The notes: a model not told the origin generated them from the letters alone. Counted from the first letter of the stretch, positions 53,923 through 62,581 are shown. The stretch: 64,000 nucleotides of DNA from Phytohabitans suffuscus (GCF_011764565.1 NZ_AP022871.1:8618320-8682319); one strand, 5' to 3'. Numbers and translations: made by a program.

Positions 53923-54409
53923 CCCCGCTCTCCTTCGGTACGTAGCGGACCGGCCGGTCCACCAGCGGGTCGCCGGTGGGCAGCGCCGTGAGGACGACCT
54001 CGCCCGGCGCGCCCCGCACCACCCGCACGCAGGCGATCCGCACCTCGTAGTCGGTGACCACGCAGATCCCGAGGTCCTCGACGGGCGGCAGCGCGGCCGT
54101 GTCCGAGAACAGCGTCGGGGCGGTCGGCGAGTAGATCCGCATACCCTGCCCCGGCGCCACCGCCTCCGCCTTGCGCGGGTACAGGCCGTGGCCGAACCTC
54201 GCCGGCGACTCCTCGGGCCTCGCCGCGCAGTCGAGGTGCCACGCCAGCGTGAGGCGCTGGCCGTCCCCGCTGACCACCGCGTCGTCGATGCCCCCGGAGG
54301 CGCACGGGATGCGGTACCAGACCTCGCCCGCCGCGGCCGGCCCGGCGAGCGCCAGAACCACGAGCGCCGCGGCGAGCGCGGCCGCGGTCCGCGCCGCGGC
54401 CCGTCTCAC
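53894..54409 (-). CDS. Secreted six-cysteine protein, copy 2
   Basis: A 171-residue protein from GTG 54407-54409, which overlaps the LuxR stop as GTGA. Signal peptide VRRAAARTAAALAAALVVLA ends near GPAAAGEVW. Mature cysteines: RIPCASGG, HLDCAARP, LGICVVTD, RIACVRV and terminal GTCGGCW. Order and spacing match the protein at 20766-21389, as does the stretch ACV...GEVVLTALPTGDPLV. A polyglycine run precedes the C-terminal CxxC. No known family recognised; disulfide-bonded secreted protein is the safest description. Confidence 0.85.
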   Translation of the reverse strand: MRRAAARTAAALAAALVVLALAGPAAAGEVWYRIPCASGGIDDAVVSGDGQRLTLAWHLDCAARPEESPARFGHGLYPRKAEAVAPGQGMRIYSPTAPTLFSDTAALPPVEDLGICVVTDYEVRIACVRVVRGAPGEVVLTALPTGDPLVDRPVRYVPKESGGGGTCGGCW

Positions 54410-55446
54410 CGCTCGCCCCCGTCCGCCGTCTCCTCGGCGGCGAGGCCGGGCGGCGTGACCGCGCGCATCGCGCCGAGCGCCAGGCCCAGCTGGAACCGGT
54501 TCTCCACACCGAACCGGTCCATCAACCCCCGCAGCGTGTACGTCAGCGTGCGGGTCGACATGCCCAGCTGCTTCGCCGCGGTGGCGTCGGTGTGCCCGTC
54601 GGCGAGCAGCGCGACCACCGCCTTCTCCCGTTGGGTGAGCACGACCGTGGGTACTCCGTTCCGGCGTGGGTCCTTCGCGCCACTCCACTGGCGGGCGAAC
54701 AGGGCGACCAGCGACTCGACCGCGGCGGGGTCGGTGAACTCCCAGCTGCCGCGCTCCAGGTCGAGCGGGTCGACGGCGACCAGCGCCACCCGCCGGTCGA
54801 AGACCATCATCTTGTGCGGCAGCCGGTCGGCCAGCCGGTACTCGCCGCCGAGCCGCACGAACTCCGCCGTGTACGCCGAGGACCGGTCGCCGTCGGCCGG
54901 TGGCAGGCCCAGCGAACGCACCCGTACCCGGCGGCCCAGCAGGTCGGCGTCGATGGCCGAGCCGATCGTCAGCGTGTCGGTGCTGAACGCCCGCTCCGGG
55001 TTCATCGCCAGGTGCTCGCCGCGCTCCACCGCCACCAGCCGGGCGATCCGCTCGCGGGTCGCCCGCAGGTCGGGCAGCAGCTTGGCCGGCACCCGCCCCC
55101 GCTCCCGCCGGCCGGTACCGGCGGTCGCGGCGGCCGGCACCCGGTGCAGCGCCCGCCGGCGGAGCGCCTCCACCACCGCGGCCGGCGCCACCGCCGACCA
55201 GCCGCCGTCCTCGACGCCGCGGCTCGCGGTCTCGCCGCGCACCAGGCCCACCTCGACCAGCTCGTCCAGCGCCGCGCGCACCCGGCGAGCGGCGAGCCCG
55301 AGGTCCGCGGCGACCTCGGCGGCACGCTGCGTGCCGAAGCTCGCGAGACACCGGTACACCAGGTCGGCGTCCGCGCGGACACCCCAGCGGACCAGCGACG
55401 GCACGGCCCGGCCGAGTGCCAGCGCCCCCATGTCGCTACCAGCCAT
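54406..55446 (-). CDS. LuxR-type regulator with N-terminal winged-helix domain, copy 2
   Basis: A 346-residue paralogue of the protein at 21386-22507. N-terminal winged helix (ADLVYRCLASFG, ARRVRAALDELVEVGLVRGE), central domain with GEHLAMNPERAFSTDTLTIG and HKMMVFDRRVALVAVDPLDL, and C-terminal LuxR HTH (LTQREKAVVALLADGHTDAT, AKQLGMSTRTLTYTLRGLMD, GVENRFQLGLALG). The ATG at 55444-55446 follows GGGGGAGG. Here the regulator gene comes before the six-cysteine gene, the opposite order to copy 1. Confidence 0.9.
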   Translation of the reverse strand: MAGSDMGALALGRAVPSLVRWGVRADADLVYRCLASFGTQRAAEVAADLGLAARRVRAALDELVEVGLVRGETASRGVEDGGWSAVAPAAVVEALRRRALHRVPAAATAGTGRRERGRVPAKLLPDLRATRERIARLVAVERGEHLAMNPERAFSTDTLTIGSAIDADLLGRRVRVRSLGLPPADGDRSSAYTAEFVRLGGEYRLADRLPHKMMVFDRRVALVAVDPLDLERGSWEFTDPAAVESLVALFARQWSGAKDPRRNGVPTVVLTQREKAVVALLADGHTDATAAKQLGMSTRTLTYTLRGLMDRFGVENRFQLGLALGAMRAVTPPGLAAEETADGGER

Positions 55447-55629
55447 GTACAACCTCCCCCGTTGGATGGCCGATACGGACGCATACAAGCACAGCTCGCC
55501 GGGGTTGTCTCCACCCACAAGATCGGCTTGCCGGATCCGTTGCCGGATCCCGCAAGCCGCCAGGACACGCCGGGGCCGGTGGCGCGGTACTCAGGCGTTT
55601 CTCAGACCCGGCGCGGGACGATGGACGTC

Positions 55630-56690
55630 ATGGGGCGGGACGATCATGGTGGCGCGGGTGGCGCGTCCCGCTCGTCGTCGCCGCCGGCGTGGTCGTGCTG
55701 GCGGTCGTGGGGCTGCACGGGCGGCTGCCCCACCCGCGCGAGGTCCTCGCCGCCCTGGCCCGCGCCGGGTGGGGCTGGATCCTGCTCGCCGCGCTGCTGC
55801 AGGCCGTGTCGCTGGTCGCGTTCGCGTACCAGCAGCGCCGCGTCCTCGCCGCGATGGGCGTGCGGATGGGGCGCCGGGACGCGATGGGCATCACCCTCGC
55901 GAGCACGGCGATCGCGATCGCGCTGCCCGCCGGCGCCGTCGCCTCGACCGGCTACACCATCCGCGAGTACGAGCGGGCCGGCGCGACCCGCGAGCTGAGC
56001 GCCGCCGCGGCGGTCGTGTCCGGGCTGACCGCGATCGGCGGGCTCAGCCTGCTCTACCTCGCCGAGGCCGCCGCGATCGTGGCCGGCAGCTCCACCACTC
56101 TGCTCGACTGGCAGCCGCTGGCGGTCGTGGCCGCGCTCGCCGCGCTGACCGCCGTGGCGGTCACCGCCGGGCGCCGCCTGGCCCGCCGGCCGCCCGCCGG
56201 GTGGGCGGCCCGCGGCCGGGAGCTGGAAGGGCGGGCGTCGCGGCTGCCGCGCCGGCTGCTGGTCCTGGCCCGCGACTCGTGGCGGGCCGGCGCGGCGCTG
56301 CGGGCCCGCGACTGGGCCACCGCGCTGGGGTACGCGGTCGCCAACTGGGTCGCCGACATCGCCTGCTTCGCCGCCACCGCCCGCGCGTTCGACCTGCGGA
56401 TCAGCCTCGCCACGCTGGCCGCCGTCTACCTCGCCGTCCAGATCGTGCGGCAGGTGCCGCTCACGCCGGGCGGGGCGGGCATCGTCGACACCGCGTTCAT
56501 CGCCGGCCTCACCGCGGCGGGCGCGACGGCGGTGAGCGCGACCGCGGCCGTGCTCGCGTACCGGCTGCTCTCGACCTGGCTGGTCATCCCCGCCGGGGGC
56601 GCCGCCGCGCTGCTGCGCCGCTACCCGATCGCCCGCTCCGCCCCGGCGGGCGCCCGGCCGGCCCCGGCCCGGGTCGACGCGCTGACCTGA
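55630..56690 (+). CDS. YbhN/UPF0104-type flippase-like membrane protein (one frameshift near start)
   Basis: About 353 residues with eight membrane helices of the lysylphosphatidylglycerol-synthetase-TM/flippase-like family (ASTAIAIALPAGAVASTGYT, QIVRQVPLTPGGAGIVDTAF near the C-terminus is the characteristic PGGAGxVD motif). Such proteins are proposed to move lipids or lipid-linked sugars. No ATG or GTG in the main frame precedes VPLVVAAGVVVLAVVGLHGR, but an ATG at 55630 (MGRDDHGG) joins it if one base is added near 55650. The gene diverges from the LuxR copy 2 operon. Confidence 0.82.
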
Positions 56691-56727
56691 CGCGGGCCGG
56701 CCGGCGGCCGGCCCGCGTGCGCGGCGG

Positions 56728-57816
56728 TCAGCTGAACGAGACCGAGTAGCTGTTGGTGGTGAAGTTGAGGCCGCCGGCGGACGAGGTGATCTCGTACCCC
56801 AGCTGCACGTCGCCGATCAGCACGTCGCCGTACCAGCCCTGCGCGCGGATCCAGTTCATGACGGCCAGGACGTCGACCGAGCCGGCGTTGGTGTTGCTGG
56901 TCCGGATGAACGAGAAGACCTCGTTGGCGCCGTTGGAGCCGCGGTAGACCTGCCAGGTGTGGCCGCCGACGCTCGCCATGGTCTGCAGCGAGCCCAGCGG
57001 GCCGACCGGGCCGGTCTTGTTCATCCACAGCATGATCTCGTAGGCGTGGTTGTTGGCCCAGATGTCGTACGTCGTGGCGTAGGCGCCGCCGCCCGGCACG
57101 GTCACGTTGAAGCTGCTGGTGAGCGTGCGCAGGGCGCTCAGGTTGCGGTTCACGTTGCGGGTCGCGTTGGGGTACGACTTGACGCCGCCCGTGTTCGGGT
57201 GGTTGGCCGTGACGCCCCAGTTGCTGTATGAGTTGGCCCAGATCGTCTGGCTGCCCGCGCCGCTGCCCCAGATGTTGTTGTAGAGCGTGTACCCGCCGTT
57301 GGTCCACGTACCCCACTGGTCCGACGACTGCCACGCGACCCCGCCCGGCGGCGGCGTGGTGGGCGGCGGCGTGGTGGGCGAGCCGGTGGTCGGCGTGGGG
57401 TTGCCCGGCGTGGTCGAGCCGGTGCAGGCCACCCCGTTGAGCGTGAACGCGGTGGGCGCGGAGTTGGTGCCGTTCCAGGTGCCGTTGAAGCCGGGCGTGA
57501 CGGTGGCGTTGGTGCCCAGGCCGCCGTTGTAGCTCTGGTTGGCCACGGTGACGCGCGCGCCGCTCTGGCTGAAGACGCCGTTCCAGCCCTGGGCGACGGT
57601 CTGCCCGTTGGCGAAGCTCCACTCCAACCGCCACCCGTTGATCGGGTCGCCCAGGTTGGTGACCGCGACGTTCGCGGTGAAGCCGCCCGGCCACTGGTTG
57701 ACCGTGTAGGCGACGCGGCAGCCGGTGGCCGCGCTGGCCTGGGCGGCCGCCACGACCGCCAGGCCCGTCGCCAACGTGAGCACGGCCGCCAGGGCCATGC
57801 CGGTACGTGGTCGCAT
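56728..57816 (-). CDS. Secreted glycoside hydrolase family 12 glucanase with N-terminal CBM2
   Basis: A 362-residue secreted enzyme. Signal peptide residues 1-~31 (ends QASAATG), CBM2 from CRVAYTVNQWPGGFTANVAV to FTLNGVACTG, a Thr/Pro linker, then a GH12 domain: QWGTWTNGGYTLYNNIWGSG, DIWANNHAYEIMLWMNKTGP (nucleophile Glu in EIMLW) and GDVQLGYEITSSAGG (acid/base Glu in GYEI). GH12 enzymes cleave beta-1,4-glucans or xyloglucan extracellularly. GAGAGGGG lies upstream of the ATG. It shares the CBM2 type with the PQQ protein at 15876-17846, suggesting both act on cellulosic material. Confidence 0.93.
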   Translation of the reverse strand: MRPRTGMALAAVLTLATGLAVVAAAQASAATGCRVAYTVNQWPGGFTANVAVTNLGDPINGWRLEWSFANGQTVAQGWNGVFSQSGARVTVANQSYNGGLGTNATVTPGFNGTWNGTNSAPTAFTLNGVACTGSTTPGNPTPTTGSPTTPPPTTPPPGGVAWQSSDQWGTWTNGGYTLYNNIWGSGAGSQTIWANSYSNWGVTANHPNTGGVKSYPNATRNVNRNLSALRTLTSSFNVTVPGGGAYATTYDIWANNHAYEIMLWMNKTGPVGPLGSLQTMASVGGHTWQVYRGSNGANEVFSFIRTSNTNAGSVDVLAVMNWIRAQGWYGDVLIGDVQLGYEITSSAGGLNFTTNSYSVSFS

Positions 57817-57917
57817 GCCGACCCCTCTCCATATAGTTGGACGTCCATACAAACTTTCCCCGCATCCTGCCAGCCTGGCAAGACCGCGACAACCATCAAT
57901 GTTGTGGAATCGTCGCC

Positions 57918-58805
57918 GTGCCGTTCACCGCCAGCCACGCCGCCGCCGTGCTCCCCCTCGCGCGCCGGGGACTGCCGCCCTCCGCCCTGGTGATCGGCAG
58001 CATGGTCCCGGACCTGCCCTACTACCTGCCCACCCCGACGGACGGCGCCGCGACGCACTCACTGGCCGGCGTCGCCGGCGCCGACCTGCTGTACGGCCTG
58101 GCGCTCTTCGCGGTGTGGCACGCGCTGCTGGCCCCGTTCGCGCTCGCGATCGCACCGGCCGCCCTGCGCGACCGCCTCCCCCTGCACGACCGCCACCCTC
58201 GCCGAGACCGCCACCCCTTCCGCGACCGCCACCCTCGGCGCGACCGCCACCCCTTCCGCGACCGCCGCCCTCGGCGCGACCGCCTCCCCCGGCCGGCGCC
58301 GCGCCGCACGCACCCGGCCCTCCGCGCGGCGCGCGTAGCGGTCGCGCTGATGCTGGGCGCGGCCACGCACGTGGTGTGGGACTCGTTCACGCACACCGGG
58401 CGGTGGGGCCCGGCGCACATCCCGTGGCTGGCGCGGACCCACGCCGGCCTGCCCGGCTACCGCTGGGCGCAGTACGCCAGCGGCCTGCTCGGCGCCGCCG
58501 CCATCGCCGTCTGGCTGGTCCGCTGGTGGCGCACCACCCCACCCGCCGCCGAGCGCCGCCCGGCCGCCGGCCGCCCGGTAACGCTCGCGAGCTGGACGCT
58601 GATCGCACTGGCCACCACGGCCGGCGCGGCCGCCGCCGCACTCCCCGCCCTGCGCGAACCCGACCCGCGCGGCGCCGCCTTCCTGGCCGTCACCCGCGGC
58701 GGCGGCGCCGGCCTGGCCGCGGCCGTCGTCTGCGCCGCCCTGGCACCGCCCATCACCCGCCGCCTGAACCCCCGGCGGGCCCATGAAGCTCCCGACGAGC
58801 CCTGA
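57918..58805 (+). CDS. DUF4184-type membrane protein
   Basis: A 295-residue protein starting VPFTASHAAAVLPLARRGLP, the typical DUF4184 opening, with GSMVPDLPYYL (Asp) and ATHVVWDSFTHTGRWG (His-x-x-x-Asp-x-x-x-His), which recall a zinc-dependent membrane hydrolase fold. About six helices. Between helix 2 and 3 six RDRHPx hexapeptides (58185-58292) are inserted, an expanded repeat absent from the rest of the protein. Function not established for the family. Confidence 0.85.
   Translation: MPFTASHAAAVLPLARRGLPPSALVIGSMVPDLPYYLPTPTDGAATHSLAGVAGADLLYGLALFAVWHALLAPFALAIAPAALRDRLPLHDRHPRRDRHPFRDRHPRRDRHPFRDRRPRRDRLPRPAPRRTHPALRAARVAVALMLGAATHVVWDSFTHTGRWGPAHIPWLARTHAGLPGYRWAQYASGLLGAAAIAVWLVRWWRTTPPAAERRPAAGRPVTLASWTLIALATTAGAAAAALPALREPDPRGAAFLAVTRGGGAGLAAAVVCAALAPPITRRLNPRRAHEAPDEP
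58185..58292 (+). repeat. 18-bp in-frame tandem repeat x6 in the DUF4184 gene
   Basis: Units start at 58185, 58203, 58221, 58239, 58257 and 58275 and encode HDRHPR, RDRHPF, RDRHPR, RDRHPF, RDRRPR and RDRLPR, forming a highly basic loop. Confidence 0.88.
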
Positions 58806-59277
58806 GCCCTCCGAACGAGCCCGCAGCCCCCAGACGAGTCTTCAGCCCGTTACCCCGCCCTCCGCCGCCAGGCCCGCCCCGCCGTCCGGCCCGCCGGCCA
58901 AGCCCAGGTCCGTCCACAGTGACCCGTGCGACCGCCGCTTCCCGCACCGGTTCCGCTGATCGTGGACCCGAGCCGCCCCACAGGAGCAACCACCGTCCAC
59001 AACCCACCGACCAGGCCCCGATCCCCTCACCATCCGCACAACCGGGGACGACTCGGACCACCTTCCGGCGGATCGTGGTACGGATCCGCCCCTCCAGGGG
59101 CAGTTTCGTACCACGATCTGCCACCGCGAGCCGGCGTCACCGCCGAAGCGCCTGGTTTGCACCCGCACCCAGAGACCACCAGAGTCCAGGAGGCATAACC
59201 ACAACAACGTGGGTTAGACACCCTCCAGCGCCTTTGACGTCCGTTGTGGACCAGCCGACTCCTCTAGAATCAGACAC
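58806..59277. other. Intergenic region with palindromic element upstream of the HNH gene
   Basis: 472 bases. It contains GTCCGTCCACAGTGACCCG (about 58911), a GATCGTGGACCCGAG fragment (58958) and the full palindrome at 59071-59118. A promoter for the HNH gene probably lies in 59150-59277; I cannot fix its boxes. No coding sequence seen. Confidence 0.65.
59071..59118 (+). repeat. 48-bp palindromic element (family A), upstream of HNH gene
   Basis: GATCGTGGTACGGATCCGCC, CCTCCAGGGG centre, GTTTCGTACCACGATC. Same orientation as the copy at 60921-60968 on the other side of the gene. Confidence 0.85.
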
Positions 59278-60540
59278 ATGTTCGACGACGGTATGGACGT
59301 GGATGTGCTGGCCGGGATGCCTACAGGCACCGACCTGGCCACCGCGCTCGCCCGCATCGACCGCGCAGCACTGAACGGATTCGAGCTGATCGAAGTGGCC
59401 AAAGCCATCACCCGACAGGTCGCCCACTACCAAGCCGAACTACTCGCCACAGTGGCCGAGATCGCCTACTGCCCACCCGGTAACGAGACCAGCCCCGCCC
59501 AACGCACCGACCGTCCCGCCGAGTACGCCGCAGACGAAATCCGGCTGGCGTTGACGTTGACCCGCCGCGCCGCCGACACCCTGATGGGCGACGCCTACAC
59601 CCTGGTCGAACGCCTCCCCACCGTCCATCAAGCGCTACGATCCGGCCAGATCGACCTGCCCAGAGCCCGCGTGCTGGACCAGGAAACCGCCGCCCTGCCA
59701 GAACCGGTAGCGCGGAAGATGGTCGACCTGATCCTGCCGGTCGCTGGCGAACTGACCACCGGACAACTACGGGTCCGACTACGCCGTCTGGTGATCGAGG
59801 CCGACCCTTCCGCCGCAGCCGTCCGGCAACGGCAGGCGCTGACGGAGCGGCGGGTCGAACACGGCCTGGACACGGACGGCACCGCTACCCTGGCCGGCTA
59901 CCACCTACCACCCGACCGGGCCGCCACCGCAGCCGCCCGCATCGACACCCTGGCCGCAGCAGCCAAACAAGCCGGAGACACCCGCAGCTTGGATGAGCTA
60001 CGCGCCGACCTGTATTTGGACATCCTCAACGGCGTCCTCCCCACCGACATCACCCCTGCGCCTACGGGCCAGGGTGGGGTCGAACTCGTCGTCCCGCTCG
60101 GGAGCCTCGCCGGCCTGTGCGAGCAACCGGGACAGATCAAAGGCTGGGGACCCGTCCTAGCCGAGATCGCCGCCAAGCTGGCTGACCAGCAACGGGAACA
60201 GCCGTGGCGCTACACAGTTGTCGGTAACGATGGTGTGGTTGTCGGGCACGGGCGGCTGCGACGACGGCCACCAGCCGGTATGGCAGCGCTGGTGCGGGCG
60301 AGGGACCGCACCTGCCGAGCACCCGGCTGCCGCACACCAGCACACCGGGCGGACCTGGACCACACCACCGCCTGGCAAGACGGCGGACCCACCACAGCCG
60401 CCAACCTCGGCGTCCTATGCCGACACTGCCACGGCTACAAACACAGCGACGGCGTCACCCTCACCCAACCCACACCCGGCACCTTCCAATGGACCACCCG
60501 ACTCGGCCACACCTACACCACCACACCCGAACCACCCTGA
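59278..60540 (+). CDS. DUF222 domain protein with C-terminal HNH endonuclease motif
   Basis: A 420-residue protein of the actinobacterial DUF222/13E12 type. The DUF222 region spans residues ~20-310 (ARIDRAALNGFELIEVAKAI, AADEIRLALTLTRRAADTLM, LPRARVLDQETAALPEPVAR). The HNH at residues ~345-395 (CRAPGCRTPAHRADLDHTTA, GPTTAANLGVLCRHCHGYKH) has both CxxC-type zinc pairs and the DLDH catalytic histidine. It is visibly richer in A and T than its neighbours and uses more CAA/AAA-type codons, which suggests recent acquisition. It is flanked by two direct copies of the 48-bp palindrome. Confidence 0.9.
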   Translation: MFDDGMDVDVLAGMPTGTDLATALARIDRAALNGFELIEVAKAITRQVAHYQAELLATVAEIAYCPPGNETSPAQRTDRPAEYAADEIRLALTLTRRAADTLMGDAYTLVERLPTVHQALRSGQIDLPRARVLDQETAALPEPVARKMVDLILPVAGELTTGQLRVRLRRLVIEADPSAAAVRQRQALTERRVEHGLDTDGTATLAGYHLPPDRAATAAARIDTLAAAAKQAGDTRSLDELRADLYLDILNGVLPTDITPAPTGQGGVELVVPLGSLAGLCEQPGQIKGWGPVLAEIAAKLADQQREQPWRYTVVGNDGVVVGHGRLRRRPPAGMAALVRARDRTCRAPGCRTPAHRADLDHTTAWQDGGPTTAANLGVLCRHCHGYKHSDGVTLTQPTPGTFQWTTRLGHTYTTTPEPP

Positions 60541-61609
60541 CCACCACACCCGAACCGATCAACCACCGGGCCGAAGCCGAAAGCCGCGAAGGGTGCAGGT
60601 CACCGGGTTGCCCTCCCACAAGCCCACCGCGCTCCCATGCCCGACCGCAGGAGCCTGGACCTGCCCCGGCCCGGCCCAGCCACGGACCGCCGGCGCCCCA
60701 CACGCCCGGCCTCAACGAGGGCTGACCCGCGCTGCAAGACCCGAGCCGGCCACAGCCAGCCAACCAGGTCCGGGATCGGGGCTTGCACGACACGGACAGT
60801 GACGCCAGGCAACTGGAGACCTTCCGGGGTCGGGGTTCGAGTCTGTCCACAGTGACCTCTGCGCTTCCGCCGCTCTGTCCGTCCGATATGGAGACGGGGA
60901 GACTGGGGTCGGTTACGGTGGATCGTGGTACGGATCCGCCCCTCTGGGGGCAGTTTCATACCACGATCTGTAGCCGGGAGCCGCGCGTTCGGGGGCGGGA
61001 GTGGCGGCGGTGCCGAATTCGCCTGGTTTATTCTCCTCGCCAGCGTGATGTGGGCCTCGGCGATCCAATAAGGACAGACATTTGGGGTCGAGTTCGAGCC
61101 GTAAGTCATCAAGACCTCAAGCCAGGAGCCGGACCGTTGGGTAGCGGTCGGCGCGCGGTGATCGCTCGCCCGAAATCCGCGTGATACACCGGACAGGACG
61201 TGGATTCTGGGCGAACGATCACCAGCCGCCAGCGTGGCACGAAACGACCTCGATCCCGAAATCTCTGTAGTGAGCCAGGCACGCGGACACTGCGCGACCT
61301 ACTCAGATCTCCACCCCGAAGACTCTCTAGCAACGATCCAGACCCGACACCCACCCTTACTCGATCAAGGCAACGGGATGGCCCCAGCACGGACATCACC
61401 CGACCTAAGTCCGATCAAGGCAACGGCGGCCCAGCACGGACCCGACGTCATCATCGAGACACACCAGCAGCATTGGGCCCGGACCAGCGCGGACGTCCGC
61501 GGTAGCCCACAGCTCCATGGTTCTGGTCCTCGCCGAGCGCGTGGGCTACGTGCGGGCGGGCTAGGTACGTGCGGGCGGCCTACGTGCGAGCGGGCTACGT
61601 GCGAGCGGG
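60541..61609. other. Gene-free region after the HNH gene
   Basis: About 1.07 kb. The first ~230 bases continue the relatively AT-rich composition of the HNH gene; then come the GTCTGTCCACAGTGACC-bearing flank (60842), the palindrome at 60921-60968, a flank with GCCGAATTCGCCTGGTTTA shared with copy 2, and a 15-bp tandem repeat from 61546. No coding sequence seen. Confidence 0.65.
60921..60968 (+). repeat. 48-bp palindromic element (family A), downstream of HNH gene
   Basis: GATCGTGGTACGGATCCGCC, CCTCTGGGGG centre, GTTTCATACCACGATC. About 200 bp of flank on both sides resembles the copy at 23849-23896. Confidence 0.88.
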
Positions 61610-61624
61610 CTACGTGCGGGCGGG
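61546..61624. repeat. 15-bp tandem repeat x5 over the stop codon of the quinone oxidoreductase gene
   Basis: Units of CTACGTGCGGGCGGG start at 61546, 61561 (4 bases longer), 61580, 61595 and 61610. Each begins with CTA, i.e. TAG on the minus strand; the unit at 61610 holds the gene's own stop and last codons (PART*). Confidence 0.88.
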
Positions 61625-62581
61625 CTTGATGAGGATCTTGCCGGTGGCGCGGCGTTCGTCGAGCTCGGTCACCGCGGCGGCGGCGTCCTCCAGCGCGAAC
61701 ACTCGGCCCAGTGGCGGGTCGAGGCGGCCGGCCTCCAGCAGGGGCAGCAGGTCGGTCCACTGCTCGCGCAGGAACCGCGGGCGGCCGTGCCAGAAGGCGC
61801 CCCAGCCGACGCCGACGACGGATATGTTGTTGAGCAGCAGGCGGTTGACCTTCACGGTCGGGATGTCGCCGCCGGTGAAGCCGACCACCAGCAGCCGGCC
61901 CTCGGGCGCGAGGCTGCGCAGCGAGTCGGTGAAGCGGTCGCCGCCGACCGGGTCGACGACGATGTCGACGCCGCGGCCGCCGGTGCGTTCCCTGACCTCG
62001 TCCAGGAAGCCGTCGGCCGGCACCGTGTCGTCGGCGCCCGCCGCCCGGGCCACCGCGGCCTTGTCCTCGGTGGACACCACGGCGACGACCCGCGCGCCGT
62101 ACGCCTTGGCGAGCTGGATCGCGGCCGTGCCGATGCCGCCGGCGGCGCCGTGCACGAGCACGGTCTCGCCCGGGTGCAGGCCGCCGCGGCGGACGAGTCC
62201 GAAGTGGACGGTGAGGTAGTTCATCGGGAGCGCCGCGCCGGCCTCGAACGACATGGTGCCGGGCAGCGGCAGGACCACGTCGGGCTCGGCGGCGACCACC
62301 TCGGCGAAGCCGCCGAGGCCGGGGAACGCGGCCACCCGGTCCCCCGCGGCCAGGCCCGACCCGGGCGGCGCCTCGCGGACCACGCCGGCGACCTCGCAGC
62401 CGAGGACGAACGGGGGCTCCGGGCGCACCTGGTAGCGGCCGCGGGTGAGCAGCGCGTCGGGGTACGTGACGCCGGCCGCCACCACGTCCACCACCACGAG
62501 GCCGTCGCCGGCGGGCTCGGGCACGTCGCCGACCTCGATCGCCGCCGGCCCGTCCAGCCGGGTCACCCGCGCAGCCCGCAT
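61610..62581 (-). CDS. NADPH:quinone oxidoreductase-like MDR protein
   Basis: A 323-residue zinc-free MDR enzyme (no Cys/His zinc ligands). N-terminal GroES-like domain with AAGVTYPDALLTRGRYQVRP and PFVLGCEVAGVV; Rossmann domain with VLVHGAAGGIGTAAIQLAKA (AAxGGxG NADPH motif) and VDIVVDPVGGDRFTDSLRSL. It resembles quinone oxidoreductases (QOR/zeta-crystallin). It is divergent from the MFS gene with 96 bases between starts. Confidence 0.9.
   Translation of the reverse strand: MRAARVTRLDGPAAIEVGDVPEPAGDGLVVVDVVAAGVTYPDALLTRGRYQVRPEPPFVLGCEVAGVVREAPPGSGLAAGDRVAAFPGLGGFAEVVAAEPDVVLPLPGTMSFEAGAALPMNYLTVHFGLVRRGGLHPGETVLVHGAAGGIGTAAIQLAKAYGARVVAVVSTEDKAAVARAAGADDTVPADGFLDEVRERTGGRGVDIVVDPVGGDRFTDSLRSLAPEGRLLVVGFTGGDIPTVKVNRLLLNNISVVGVGWGAFWHGRPRFLREQWTDLLPLLEAGRLDPPLGRVFALEDAAAAVTELDERRATGKILIKPART

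Noticed and set aside
9168..60856. Recurrent GTCCACAGTGG resembling DnaA boxes (possible origin)
   Set aside because: It occurs singly as part of the flanks of the dispersed repeats; there is no cluster and no dnaA/dnaN/gyrB context.
9247..60968. Possible CRISPR array made of the repeated palindromes
   Set aside because: Copies are kilobases apart with no regular spacers and no cas genes.
59071..60968. Calling the HNH region a composite transposon
   Set aside because: No transposase or visible target-site duplication; left as a hypothesis only.
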